Shown one piece after another: positions 53,351-62,675 of a stretch of DNA of 64,000 bases. The notes beneath the pieces were generated by a model. That model searched no databases. It saw nothing but the letters and a program-made list of their open reading frames with translations, and was not told the origin of the DNA. The stretch is from Stieleria tagensis (GTDB lineage: Bacteria; Planctomycetota; Planctomycetia; Pirellulales; Pirellulaceae): positions 87,773 to 151,772 of the forward strand of contig NZ_JAMYFE010000037.1 of the NCBI RefSeq assembly GCF_024129865.1. Reading direction: 5' to 3'. The translations under genes were made by a program, and so were the position numbers. How positions within the stretch are numbered: position 1 is the first letter of the stretch; each line of letters opens with the position of its first letter.

Positions 53351-53955
53351 CGATTGCGTCTCCGAGCTTGGCCGCCGGATTTGGATTCGGAACCGCGACC
53401 GTCAAATGACTGCTGCAATCGCAAGGTCGTCGGTTTGCCGTTGACCTCAAGAGTGACTTGGTCCGATTCGACTTTGCTGACGACGATACCGGTTGGCGAC
53501 AATTCGACCTGTTCACCGGCGCCGCGGATATCCGTTTTGCCGGTCGCATCGCTCAGGATTGCGACACTGCGCCCCGATTGAATCAGGGTCCCCACCAGCG
53601 TCCATTCCAACCGTGGCGGTTTGGCCACCGGCGTCACAACCGGTCGAGCGGCCGGCGGTTTCACACGTGGTTTGGGCGGCGGTGGCGGTGGATCGTACAG
53701 CGGACGCTGCAGCGCCAGCGACAGGTTGGCTGGGGCGTTGTTGTCGCTGTCGGTGTCCGGCGCCGAGGAATCATTCTCAGTGGGCAGCCCGGGTTCTGTC
53801 GTTTGGCTTGCCCCCCGGTCTTTCGAAATTCCTGATTTGGAATCGTCACCGCTAGCATCAAGATCACTCAACGACCAAACCACACTGCCAGCGGCCATGG
53901 CCAGGCAGCCGGCTGCAGCAATCGCGAGGATGCGTCGTTGGGTGGTCAGATTCAT
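53347..53955 (-). CDS. Type II secretion protein GspC-like
   Basis: 202 residues from the ATG at 53955; a TTG at 53991 would overlap the GspK stop. One membrane helix near the start (RILAIAAAGCLAMAAGSVVW), a disordered acidic linker, a Pro-rich stretch (YDPPPPPPKPR) and an HR-like beta domain with LEWTLVGTLIQSGRSVAILS. This is the layout of GspC, which links the inner-membrane platform to the secretin. In classical gsp operons gspC is first; here it sits between gspK and gspL. Confidence 0.65.
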   Translation of the reverse strand: MNLTTQRRILAIAAAGCLAMAAGSVVWSLSDLDASGDDSKSGISKDRGASQTTEPGLPTENDSSAPDTDSDNNAPANLSLALQRPLYDPPPPPPKPRVKPPAARPVVTPVAKPPRLEWTLVGTLIQSGRSVAILSDATGKTDIRGAGEQVELSPTGIVVSKVESDQVTLEVNGKPTTLRLQQSFDGRGSESKSGGQARRRNR

Positions 53956-53987
53956 CAATCGGTCGTTCGAGTTACAGCCCCAGCGAG

Positions 53988-54914
53988 TCAAAAAGCAAAC
54001 CGCTGGTTGATCACCAATCCGTCATCGGTCAATCGCATCACCGAAAAGGTTCGCCCGCTGCGTCGTCCGGTCGTGGACGCGTCGATCCAAAGCGAAAAAT
54101 GAGTGCTTGTTTCAGCCAGCATTCTACGCAGACGCGACCGCTGTGTTTCCGAATCGGCTTCCTGTTGAATCAAAATCGCAGCGTTCATCGGTGCACCGTC
54201 TCTATATCGGCTGACCAAGCGTCTGGCTCCAGCATCCGAGAGCACGGTCGCCGCAGCGGTTTGAATGGCTTGGTCGGATGCTCGGCGGATGTTCAGCGCA
54301 CCACCGCCCCAGCACGTGATTTGATCGGTCACGTTGGGCAAGGCCGCATCGTCACCCACGATCTCGCGCAGCGCGACCAGATCAAACACCTCACCCCAGC
54401 TGCGGAGGGCACGCGGGATTTCTTCCGAACTCTCGTCGCTTTCCACTGGCGGTGATTGCTGTAGCGGGCGGACCGCTGGAACCAGACGGACCGCTCGCGA
54501 CGCGGTGGGCCCGACCAGATCGTTGATCGCGGTCAACGTTTGCTGCTGCCCGCCGCTGTGGTAAACACGGTTCAAATTCAGTTTGGCGTCCTCGTCGGCA
54601 ATCACGATGTCAAACGTGACTCCACCGATCGTGATCACGTCTCGCAGTGGGCCTGGAAAGGGGACTGCGAGTCCGGTTTCTGTGCGTTGCTGATCGGCCT
54701 GCTGTTGCAACCGATCAAACAGTTTCGCCGCCCGCGGCAACAATGCCGCCTCGATCGAATCGGCGCCCCATCGTTGCTGCAATCGCAATTGCGCATCGGC
54801 GGCGGCTAGCCCACGTCGCAGGCTGAGTTTTGACAGCGTTGCCAGCACCGTCACCATCAACACCAGCACCGCCAATACCACCAGCAGCACATAGCCGCGT
54901 CGCTTAGTTCGCAT
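53988..54914 (-). CDS. gspK: Type II secretion minor pseudopilin GspK
   Basis: 308 residues from the ATG at 54914 (an ATG three codons upstream is also in frame). The prepilin-like start is MRTKRRGYVLLVVLAVLVLM, with Gly before the mature Tyr and no Glu at position 5, the rule for GspK. DEDAKLNLNRV is the conserved GspK segment, and the long globular domain matches its usual 300-residue size. GspK caps the pseudopilus tip with GspI and GspJ. Overlaps gspJ by 11 nt. Confidence 0.85.
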   Translation of the reverse strand: MRTKRRGYVLLVVLAVLVLMVTVLATLSKLSLRRGLAAADAQLRLQQRWGADSIEAALLPRAAKLFDRLQQQADQQRTETGLAVPFPGPLRDVITIGGVTFDIVIADEDAKLNLNRVYHSGGQQQTLTAINDLVGPTASRAVRLVPAVRPLQQSPPVESDESSEEIPRALRSWGEVFDLVALREIVGDDAALPNVTDQITCWGGGALNIRRASDQAIQTAAATVLSDAGARRLVSRYRDGAPMNAAILIQQEADSETQRSRLRRMLAETSTHFSLWIDASTTGRRSGRTFSVMRLTDDGLVINQRFAF

Positions 54915-55419
54915 GGTGAACAATCACCTCACTCAACAGCACTCGCCCCGTGTCGTCGATCGCCTGCAATTGAAATTGACTGGGAATCGCCGGCAACCCG
55001 CCGGCGGCATCTGGCACAGGCGTCTGTTGGTCGACCTGATCAAAGGGCTGGAAATCAAAACCGCCAAATCCCACCCAACAAAGTTCTCGTTGCCGGTCAG
55101 TGACGCGAACCAATACCGGTCGCGATCCGATCGTGGTTCGTTCGTAGCGCACGTTCGACGGCAGTTGGGTGTCGCTGGAAAAACCAGCCATCAAGATCGC
55201 GTTTTGGTCGGCGCGGATGCCGCGGGCATTGATCAGGTCCGTTCGCAATCGATCGGCCAAGCGGCCGGCGGCCACCGGGTCGGACAATTCACCCCGCAGT
55301 TGGTTGGATTCTCGCGCCACCACGGTCACGATTTGCAACAGGCCCGCCGTCAGCAGCGACGCCAAGACCAACGCCGCAACCAATTCGATCAGAGTGAATC
55401 CACCGGTACGATTCGTCAT
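54904..55419 (-). CDS. gspJ: Type II secretion minor pseudopilin GspJ-like
   Basis: 171 residues from the ATG at 55419. N-methylation/cleavage motif MTNRTGGFTLIELVAALVLA with Gly at -1 and Glu at +5. Place in the operon and length (about 170-200 in the family) assign it to GspJ rather than another pseudopilin. Overlaps gspI by 4 nt. Confidence 0.78.
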   Translation of the reverse strand: MTNRTGGFTLIELVAALVLASLLTAGLLQIVTVVARESNQLRGELSDPVAAGRLADRLRTDLINARGIRADQNAILMAGFSSDTQLPSNVRYERTTIGSRPVLVRVTDRQRELCWVGFGGFDFQPFDQVDQQTPVPDAAGGLPAIPSQFQLQAIDDTGRVLLSEVIVHHAN

Positions 55420-55790
55420 GGCGTCGCGATCGGCTTGACCAGGTCGACCCAGACCAGTGGCTGGGTCTCCCGATCGACGTGAATCAATTCCACCCGCACC
55501 ACCTGTAGCGGGACGGTGGCCAACGAAGCCATCCCGACCAATGACGTTTGCCAGATCCAACCGGGTTTGCCAGCGACCAGTCCACGGGCGCCGATCGGGA
55601 TACCATCACTGTGCTGAGAAAGCTGGTGGACCAAATCATCGGCTACCCGCGTTGCTTGGATCCTTTTTTCCGCGAGCGAAAGTTGGTGTCGGTGTTTGGA
55701 AAACGCCAACAGCGATGCGACCAAGATGGATCCCATCAACACTAGCGCCACGACGACCTCCAATAGCGTCAATCCAGGGCGTTGATTCAT
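55416..55790 (-). CDS. gspI: Type II secretion minor pseudopilin GspI-like
   Basis: 124 residues from the ATG at 55790. Prepilin motif MNQRPGLTLLEVVVALVLMG with Gly at -1 and Glu at +5; the T-L-L-E-V-V-V-A-L form is the usual GspI one. Size and order match. Overlaps gspH and gspJ by 4 nt each. Confidence 0.78.
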   Translation of the reverse strand: MNQRPGLTLLEVVVALVLMGSILVASLLAFSKHRHQLSLAEKRIQATRVADDLVHQLSQHSDGIPIGARGLVAGKPGWIWQTSLVGMASLATVPLQVVRVELIHVDRETQPLVWVDLVKPIATP

Positions 55791-56284
55791 CGTGCCCCCA
55801 ACAGTGAATCGATCGATGGACGTTCCATGCCTTGGACCACCTGGCCACTGCCACCGACAAACAACACCCAACGGTGGGCGTCACCCGTCGTGATTCGTAG
55901 CGCATAGCTGGGCGTGGATCCATCGCCGGCGGCGACGATTTGACTAGCGGTTCCGCGTGCCCCATCGGCTCCGATTCGGACGGCATCAATGGCGACGTCG
56001 GTAGGCAAACGAAATGCTTGCGGCGAACCCTTGGTGTGACGAACGTCAAAACGTTGTTGCCCGCGATCGATCAGGCCAACGGTGCTCCGGCGGTTGCGCC
56101 GTGCCGAGCGGCGCAGTGCGGCATCGAATTGTTCGGCGATTTCAATTCCGCGTGCCAATCGCTGCCGCGCCATCACACCACGCAGCGACAGCGAAGCGAG
56201 GGCGGCCATCATCGCCGTCAGCAACAAGACGACAACCAACTCGATCAGCGAAAACCCATTGCGGCGAAAGGACGAACGATTCAT
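55787..56284 (-). CDS. gspH: Type II secretion minor pseudopilin GspH-like
   Basis: 165 residues. Prepilin motif RRNGFSLIELVVVLLLTAMM with Gly at -1 and Glu at +5. A beta-rich C-terminal domain with ITTGDAHRWVLFVGGSGQVV fits GspH/FimT. Overlaps gspG and gspI by 4 nt each. Confidence 0.78.
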   Translation of the reverse strand: MNRSSFRRNGFSLIELVVVLLLTAMMAALASLSLRGVMARQRLARGIEIAEQFDAALRRSARRNRRSTVGLIDRGQQRFDVRHTKGSPQAFRLPTDVAIDAVRIGADGARGTASQIVAAGDGSTPSYALRITTGDAHRWVLFVGGSGQVVQGMERPSIDSLLGAR

Positions 56285-56709
56285 TCGGTCAGCATTTCGC
56301 TGGAGAAATCACCGTCTTCACCCTCACCACCCTCACGTCCATCGGCGCCTAGACTGATGACTTCACAACCGTCGTCGGACACAAAGTACAAGTAGGGATT
56401 CTTCCACGGGTCGCGTGGTACCTTGGTCAAAAATCCTTCCGGCCAGGTGTCGGTGGGCTGGCTTAGGATCTGCAACCCTTCGTCTTCGGTTGGATAGCGA
56501 CCTTGATCGATACGAAAGGTTTCCAGCGACTTCAGAATCGTTGCGATCTCGGTCTTCACGGCGTTCTTTCGTGAGTTGACCAAATAGCCGCGTGTTCGGA
56601 CGGCAACCAGTCCGGCCAACATGCCCAGGATCACCATCACCACGATCAGTTCGACCAAGGAGAAAGCCGAACGCCGCGGAGGGGTTCGCTGGTCGTAATC
56701 ACAAGACAT
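56281..56709 (-). CDS. gspG: Type II secretion major pseudopilin GspG
   Basis: 142 residues. The hydrophobic start is RRSAFSLVELIVVMVILGML. The residue before the mature Phe is Ala, where the usual one is Gly. The body is clearly GspG: LETFRIDQGRYPTEDEGLQI, PRDPWKNPYLYFVSDDG and the calcium loop SLGADGREGGEGEDGDFSSE. GspG forms the shaft of the pseudopilus that pushes substrates through the secretin. Overlaps gspF by 11 nt. Confidence 0.93.
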   Translation of the reverse strand: MSCDYDQRTPPRRSAFSLVELIVVMVILGMLAGLVAVRTRGYLVNSRKNAVKTEIATILKSLETFRIDQGRYPTEDEGLQILSQPTDTWPEGFLTKVPRDPWKNPYLYFVSDDGCEVISLGADGREGGEGEDGDFSSEMLTE

Positions 56710-57913
56710 TTCCAGCCTCTAAAATCGGAAGGATTGTGGCCAACAATAGAAAGCCAACCATGACGGCCAAGACAAGGATCAATACCGGCTCGATCAACGA
56801 TGTCAGTCGCGCCGATGCCGTTTTGACCTGTTCATCATAGTCTTCGGCCAGACGAAAAAGCATCTCGTCTAATTTGCCGGATTCTTGTCCCACCGAGAAC
56901 ACTCGCACCGCCAGTGGGGGAAACGCTCCGCTGCTCTCAAGCGCATCGGCGACGTCTTCGCCGGCGGAAATTCGTTTGACACACTGGTCGAGTGCCTGTC
57001 GAAACACCGAATTCTTGGTCGATCGCATCGCCAATTCGAACGCGGCGGTCAATTCGACGCCGCTGCGTGAGAGCGTGCCGATCACCATTGCGATCCGAGA
57101 CACTCCCTGTTTGACCACCATCGGTCCCAAAATCGGAATCCGCAACACCATGCGATCCAATAGCATCCGACCGCGGCGGCTGCGGAAAATGATCCCCAGG
57201 GCGACGACCGTAGCAATCGATGCGACAATCCAAAACCAACGGTGATCCACCAACGCATTGCTAAGCGTCTTGGCCACGCGTGTCGGCCAGGGCAATTCGT
57301 CTAGCGTTTCTTCCAGGTTCTCCAATAGCGGCGGCAACACACTGGTCATCAGAAAGATGCCGGCCGCAGCGCCAAAACACACTAAGAAGATGGGGTACAC
57401 CAGCGCCGTTGTCACGGCATCGGTCAGCCGCGCCTGGCGCTGTTTGAACTCTGCCAATTGTCCCAGCACCTGTTCCAAGGTGCCGGCGTTTTCCCCGACC
57501 TCCACCATTTGCACGGACGCTTCGTCGAACAGGTCCGGACGGTCACCCAAGGCCTGGGCCAGTGACTGGCCGGCAGCGACTGAATCACGCACCCCCAACA
57601 GCGCGCTGCGAAACGAACCCGTGTTCTGTTGCACGATCGTGTCCAGTGCATCCAGCAACGGGATGCCGGCGTGCAACAACATCGACAGTTCGGAAACTGC
57701 CGTGGCCCAATGGTTCTTGGACGATGCCAGCGACCAGCCGGGCCAACCGCTGCCTTGTCGCCGCGTTTTACAGACGGTGATCTTGCGAACTTGGACGCCC
57801 TGGGCGCGCAGCGTGTCGCGAGCCTGGCGAGCGGTTTCGGCACTGATCGTGCCGTTGACCGTTTGCCGTGACGGGTCGATGCCGGTGTAGGAAAAAACAG
57901 CCATCGGGATCAC
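56699..57913 (-). CDS. gspF: Type II secretion inner-membrane platform protein GspF
   Basis: 404 residues. Two repeated four-helix T2SSF domains with three membrane segments. MAVFSYTGIDPSRQTVNGTI is the family N-terminus; ELSMLLHAGIPLLDALDTIV and IGTLSRSGVELTAAFELAMR are the two equivalent domain starts, and LTSLIEPVLILVLAVMVGFL is the last membrane helix. It transmits GspE motion to the pseudopilus. Overlaps gspE by 4 nt. Confidence 0.93.
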   Translation of the reverse strand: MIPMAVFSYTGIDPSRQTVNGTISAETARQARDTLRAQGVQVRKITVCKTRRQGSGWPGWSLASSKNHWATAVSELSMLLHAGIPLLDALDTIVQQNTGSFRSALLGVRDSVAAGQSLAQALGDRPDLFDEASVQMVEVGENAGTLEQVLGQLAEFKQRQARLTDAVTTALVYPIFLVCFGAAAGIFLMTSVLPPLLENLEETLDELPWPTRVAKTLSNALVDHRWFWIVASIATVVALGIIFRSRRGRMLLDRMVLRIPILGPMVVKQGVSRIAMVIGTLSRSGVELTAAFELAMRSTKNSVFRQALDQCVKRISAGEDVADALESSGAFPPLAVRVFSVGQESGKLDEMLFRLAEDYDEQVKTASARLTSLIEPVLILVLAVMVGFLLLATILPILEAGNVL

Positions 57914-59538
57914 AACGTCGTGACGCGTAAGACTTCATCGAGCGTCGTGATGCCCTGATGAACTTTCAACAGGCCGTCGGTCGACAACAAATGCATCCCC
58001 GAATCCAATCCGGCCTGGCGGATCGCCGCGGCGTTGGCACGTGATTGAACCAATTCGCGACAGGCGTCATCGATGACCAACAACTCGAACAATCCGACGC
58101 GGCCTTTGAACCCGGTCCCGCGACAGGCCTTGCAGCCGACCGCTTCATAGACACCGATCAGGTCAGATGGTTGTCGGTCAATCGATCGCAGCAGTTCGGC
58201 TGGCACGTCCGGCAACGAATCCCCACCTCGCCGGGGGCGTTTGCAATGATCACACAGTTTGCGAACCAGTCGCTGCGCCAGCGAAGCCACCAGAGAACTG
58301 CTGACCAGATAGGGCTCGGTTCCCAAATCCAACAACCGCGTCACGGCGCTGGCCGCATCGTTGGTGTGCAGGGTGCTGAACACCAGGTGCCCGGTCAGCG
58401 AAGCCTGAATGGCCATCATGGCGGTTTCCGAATCTCGGATCTCGCCGACCATGATGATGTCCGGGTCTTGCCGCAACACGCTGCGCATCCCCGATGCAAA
58501 CGTCATGCCTTTCTTTTCGTTGATCTGGGTTTGGCTGATCCCATTGAGCTGGTATTCGATCGGGTCTTCCAAGGTCAGGACGTTCAGTTCTTCGCTGTCA
58601 ATTTCCTGTAGCGCTCCATACAGCGTCGTGCTCTTACCGCTGCCGGTCGGTCCGGTGACCAGGATCAACCCGTGATCGCGCGAGATCAACGAAGCGAAGC
58701 GGCGAAAATCATGGATCGGCATGCCCAACTCAGCCAGCGAGTACAGTCGCGCGCTCTTGTCTAACAACCGAATCACGATCCGTTCATTGTGGCTGGTCGG
58801 CAGCGACGCGATTCGCAAATCAACCGTGCGATCCCCTAGTTGCACCGTCGCCCGACCATCCTGTGGCAATCGTTTTTCGGCGATGTTCATTTTGCCCAGC
58901 ACCTTGACCCGCGACAGCACTTCTTCTTGTGCGCGTTTGGGGATTTCAAAGGCGTCAAACAGTACGCCGTCAATGCGTTGGCGGACCACCAGTCGGTCAT
59001 CATAGGGTTGAATGTGCACGTCCGAGGCACCCGATTTGACCGCATCAAACAACAGATGATTGACCAGGCGAATGATCGGTGCCCGGCCCTCGGTATCCAA
59101 CAGGTCTTCTCTGGGACCCAGACCCGCGATCTGGCCCAACAGCGCCTCGCGATCAAGCGAGTCAATCACGGTTTGCGTTTGGCTGGATTGATCCGAGTAT
59201 GCCGAATTGATCGCCCGTTCGATCGCCGTTGGTGTGGCCGGCAAGGGCCGCAGACGGACGCGCTGAAAAGTCCCATCGGGCTGTTGTGCCAGTGCCCGCG
59301 CGATCGTGTCGAGGTGGTCGTAACCGGCCGGCGAATCAATCGCCAACCACAGGTCGTCGCCCGATCGGTCTTGCAACCCCAACACGTGATGGGCGCGCGC
59401 GTGGGCGATACTGATCCGCTGCAAAAACGTTGGCGCCGGAACAAATTCACTCAGATCAGCGACGACCGGCATTCGCAAACGGCGTGCGATCTGCGTCGCA
59501 TCGCTGTCCGAGGATTCGTTTGTCTGGGGGTTGCTCAT
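57910..59538 (-). CDS. gspE: Type II secretion ATPase GspE
   Basis: 542 residues. N1E-like domain (1-110), N2E with DAVKSGASDVHIQPYDDRLV, Walker A GPTGSGKS at 296-303, Asp box LTLEDPIEYQLNGISQTQIN, Walker B QDPDIIMVGEIRD, the His box GHLVFSTLHTNDA, and a four-cysteine zinc site (C429, C432 in LCDHC; C469, C472 in CKAC) as in classic GspE/PilB. The ATPase drives pseudopilus assembly on the cytoplasmic face. 67 nt after gspD. Confidence 0.94.
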   Translation of the reverse strand: MSNPQTNESSDSDATQIARRLRMPVVADLSEFVPAPTFLQRISIAHARAHHVLGLQDRSGDDLWLAIDSPAGYDHLDTIARALAQQPDGTFQRVRLRPLPATPTAIERAINSAYSDQSSQTQTVIDSLDREALLGQIAGLGPREDLLDTEGRAPIIRLVNHLLFDAVKSGASDVHIQPYDDRLVVRQRIDGVLFDAFEIPKRAQEEVLSRVKVLGKMNIAEKRLPQDGRATVQLGDRTVDLRIASLPTSHNERIVIRLLDKSARLYSLAELGMPIHDFRRFASLISRDHGLILVTGPTGSGKSTTLYGALQEIDSEELNVLTLEDPIEYQLNGISQTQINEKKGMTFASGMRSVLRQDPDIIMVGEIRDSETAMMAIQASLTGHLVFSTLHTNDAASAVTRLLDLGTEPYLVSSSLVASLAQRLVRKLCDHCKRPRRGGDSLPDVPAELLRSIDRQPSDLIGVYEAVGCKACRGTGFKGRVGLFELLVIDDACRELVQSRANAAAIRQAGLDSGMHLLSTDGLLKVHQGITTLDEVLRVTTL

Positions 59539-59605
59539 GAATCACCATGTCGTCAATAGCCCCCGTATTCTCAGCCATCGACTTTTCAGCCACAGCCTGG
59601 AAGCA

Positions 59606-62170
59606 CTACGGGCCGTCGATCATCCCGTCGTCCCCGATGGCGTCACACGGTTGCTGTGAACCAAACGATGCGCTGTTTCCGGAACGCATCGGGCTGGGAA
59701 TCAACAAAGGTCGACTGACAGGATAATCCCCTGCCAGCGTGGCGTCGTGTGATTCGATGTCCGAGAGGAATTCCAAGTCACGAAATTCCGAATCACGCAG
59801 GATTCGTGGCCGGATAAACAGAAAGAACGAGGTTGTTGATTGGTCATTGCTTTGCAGGCTGGATAGTTCACGGAGCACCGGGATGTTTTCCAGCCACGGC
59901 ACGCCGGTGAATGATTCACTTTCGCTGGTTCGCTTGAGTCCGCCGACAACGACAGTTTTACCATCGGGGATTGTGACCACGCTTCCCACTCGATCGATGT
60001 GTCGCGGTGGCGGCAAGGCGTCCGAACCGGATCCAACAAAGGTGCTGAATTCGATATCAAATTCCAACTGCAGGTGGTTGTCTTCGTTGATATGCGGCGT
60101 GACTTGGATCGTTGTGCCGGCTTCCTGGTTACCGCCCAAGCTGGTGGTCGCGATTGTGTCGGCTGCATTCACACTTTGAAATGGCACACTGGCAACACTG
60201 TTGAGCGTGCCCGTCTGATTGTCATTGACCAGAATCTTGGGTGACGACAGCACGCGGCCACGCGAGTGTGCACTGAGCGCCTGGACGATGACATCGGCGA
60301 CTTCCGGATCAACCAGAACGCCGTTGAAGCCCAACGATGGTTTGACCGTGAGCGCGCCGTTGACGGGATTCACCTCGCTTAGCCCGAACGAAGTGAATTC
60401 AAAAAGTTTCTTCGAACCCTGGCGATCACCGATGCTGACTTCCACCCCCAACGAAAAATTATCGCTGGTGTCGATGGCGATGATGTCGGCTTGAATCAAG
60501 ACCTGGGGCCGCCGCTGGTCCAACGAACGAATCAGTTTTTCATACAACGATTGAACGTTCGAGGGGGCGAACACTATCAGGCTGTTGGTGGCCACGTCGG
60601 CCGACACACGGGCGCCACCGGGCAGCGTGGCGACATTGCCACCACCGCCGAACCCACCGACGCCAGCGAACCCGCCACCGCCGAATCCGCCGGCAAAGTT
60701 TCCGCCGCCGAACCCGCCACCGCCGAACCCACCGGCCAGGGCGCCCAAGGCAGCGTTCTGGTTGGGATTGCGTGTGGAGGAAAGATTGCCGTCCAAGTTC
60801 TGTCCGGGACCCGCCAGCAGGCTGCGTTGGCCGATACCGACCGGAGCGTTGCCCTGCATGCCCTGTACCGCCGGTGGCATCGCGACACTTTGATTGAAAC
60901 CGCCCTGATAACCCATCACCGGAACGACCCCGCCAAAATTGGCGCCGCCCAACGTACCAAAGGCGCCGGGTGCCATCCCACCGGCTTGAGCCACTCCGCT
61001 ACCGGCCGCCTGTTGCAACGCCAACAGCGAGTACAACACTTCGATGGCCGTCGCATTTTTGAGTTTGTAAAACCGGATCGGGCTCGCTTCGCTGTCGACC
61101 GGTTGATCGAGTTCACGTAGCAGCGTTTCGATCTGTTGGTGGACCGCTGCGCCGGCGCGAACAATCAGAAGGTTTCCCTCCTCGTCGATCGTGGTTTCGA
61201 TCCCCGTGGATTGCCGCTCGCGACCGTTGGTTTGCGGTGATTCCACAAACCCTTGGATCAGATGATCCAACCGCGAGGCACCGATGTATTCCAGCCGGTA
61301 CACCCGCGTCAAATACTCGGTGCCCGAATCCAATCGTTCCAGCAAGTGGATCGTGGCTGCGACTTGATCCTTGTTGCCGGCCACGATGATGCGCTGGCCG
61401 GTCTGGTCGACCAACAGTTTGGGGGCCGTCGCGTCGGCCTGCTTGCCGGTGTCGGCGGCCCGCAAACCGTCGACTTGTTCGATCAACATCGACGGCGGTC
61501 GACGGCGGGTCTGATAGAACTCGATCGTTCCCGCAGCGTCGGGCCGGTCGATCATCGCCAATAGTTCTGCGACCAAGCGGACGTCGGCGGCATAACCGCT
61601 GACGATCAACACCTTCTGGTCTCCGATGGCAACGATATTCGATCCGGTACGGCTGAGAAACGGTTTCAGCGAAGTCGATGCGGTGGTGATGTCAATGAAT
61701 TGGACCGGCAAGACTTGGGTCACCGCTGCCGCCGGTCCATTCCGCTGGGAAATCTCGCGGGCGTCGCCGGCCGGCGCACTGTTGACGATGTCCGCAATGT
61801 CAACGACCCGTTTCCAGCCGGGGACTTCGGAATCGACGACCGCCAAATTGGCTTCGCGTAGCAAACTTCCCAGCAGCGTCGGCAGAACTTTTCGAGGCAA
61901 TTTGGCGGGGGTGTAAACCGTGACGTCACGGCGGGCGACATCGGTGCTGTGCAGAAAGCGAACCCCCAACTGCTTGCTCATCAAATCCAGCAGCGTGGTG
62001 ACTTTCACCGTTCCGGAAAGATTCAATTCGACAATCTCGTCACCCGCGGTGTTTTGAGCCTCGGTGTTTTGGGCCGTGCCAGAATCTACCGTCGCGACGA
62101 TCGCCAACAGCGCAGCGACAATCGGCAACAAGAATCTTCGTCGTGTTTCGCTAGCAAACCAAGCCGACAT
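59606..62170 (-). CDS. gspD: Type II secretion secretin GspD
   Basis: 854 residues from the ATG at 62170 (the frame opens 12 codons earlier). A signal peptide covers about 10-35. N0 starts near VKVTTLLDLMSKQLGVRFLH, and N1-N3 repeats include RVYRLEYIGASRLDHLIQGF. A Gly/Phe/Asn-rich segment of about 60 residues (GGFGGGGFGGGNFAGG and similar, near residues 470-530) interrupts the last N domain. The secretin core has SPKILVNDNQTGTLNSVASV and GKTVVVGGLKRTSESESFTG with VPWLENIPVLREL, the secretin signature. It forms the outer-membrane channel. Confidence 0.9.
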   Translation of the reverse strand: MSAWFASETRRRFLLPIVAALLAIVATVDSGTAQNTEAQNTAGDEIVELNLSGTVKVTTLLDLMSKQLGVRFLHSTDVARRDVTVYTPAKLPRKVLPTLLGSLLREANLAVVDSEVPGWKRVVDIADIVNSAPAGDAREISQRNGPAAAVTQVLPVQFIDITTASTSLKPFLSRTGSNIVAIGDQKVLIVSGYAADVRLVAELLAMIDRPDAAGTIEFYQTRRRPPSMLIEQVDGLRAADTGKQADATAPKLLVDQTGQRIIVAGNKDQVAATIHLLERLDSGTEYLTRVYRLEYIGASRLDHLIQGFVESPQTNGRERQSTGIETTIDEEGNLLIVRAGAAVHQQIETLLRELDQPVDSEASPIRFYKLKNATAIEVLYSLLALQQAAGSGVAQAGGMAPGAFGTLGGANFGGVVPVMGYQGGFNQSVAMPPAVQGMQGNAPVGIGQRSLLAGPGQNLDGNLSSTRNPNQNAALGALAGGFGGGGFGGGNFAGGFGGGGFAGVGGFGGGGNVATLPGGARVSADVATNSLIVFAPSNVQSLYEKLIRSLDQRRPQVLIQADIIAIDTSDNFSLGVEVSIGDRQGSKKLFEFTSFGLSEVNPVNGALTVKPSLGFNGVLVDPEVADVIVQALSAHSRGRVLSSPKILVNDNQTGTLNSVASVPFQSVNAADTIATTSLGGNQEAGTTIQVTPHINEDNHLQLEFDIEFSTFVGSGSDALPPPRHIDRVGSVVTIPDGKTVVVGGLKRTSESESFTGVPWLENIPVLRELSSLQSNDQSTTSFFLFIRPRILRDSEFRDLEFLSDIESHDATLAGDYPVSRPLLIPSPMRSGNSASFGSQQPCDAIGDDGMIDGP

Positions 62171-62206
62171 GACAGGCCAATGGAAGAGGAGGGCCGTTGC
62201 AATCAT

Positions 62207-62465
62207 TCAGCTGGATAACTAGGGAAATTCGCCGACGGCGTCAATTCAGATCCAGACACACTCCGCCGCGCCCCGTTGGAGTTCAACCTTTAGGTTGCCC
62301 AGTTTGGGGTGTCTGGAGAGTGCCTAAAGGCAATCTAAACTGAAGAGACCCCGGTCTACTCGTCGTGAGTCGCCGAGTTGAGTTTATTGAAGTGGTGAGT
62401 CGTTCGCGGCGACCACGTGATCGCTATCGTTCGTCGCCTGACGGTAGAATCCTGCGACAAACATC
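62207..62465. other. Intergenic region with two small palindromes
   Basis: 260 nt between divergent gspD and a small membrane-protein gene. Two perfect small hairpins, CAACCTTTAGGTTG (62284-62297) and TGCCTAAAGGCA (62321-62332), lie close together and look like a decayed REP doublet. The gspD operon promoter should be here, but no clear boxes are seen. Confidence 0.5.
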
Positions 62466-62675
62466 ATGCCTAAGCTGAACCGATACCTGCTAATTACGCT
62501 GATTGGAGTCACAGGGCTATTCGGTTTTTCGTTTCATTTTGAAAGCAACCCTGAACTCGCGGAATGGCTCGCAGGGTTTGGCGCGACTCGTGCGTCATGG
62601 TTAAAAGTGACATATACCATTGGCAACGGACTTTCGGCCAAGATCAATCCAAACGGTAGCCATAAACTCGCATGA
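62466..62675 (+). CDS. Small membrane hypothetical protein
   Basis: 69 residues. The N-terminus MPKLNRYLLITLIGVTGLFG is a membrane helix or signal peptide, followed by about 45 ordinary residues with Gly/Asn/Ser near the end. Its stop overlaps the start of the next gene (ATGA), which supports a true two-gene unit. No family recognised. Confidence 0.55.
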   Translation: MPKLNRYLLITLIGVTGLFGFSFHFESNPELAEWLAGFGATRASWLKVTYTIGNGLSAKINPNGSHKLA

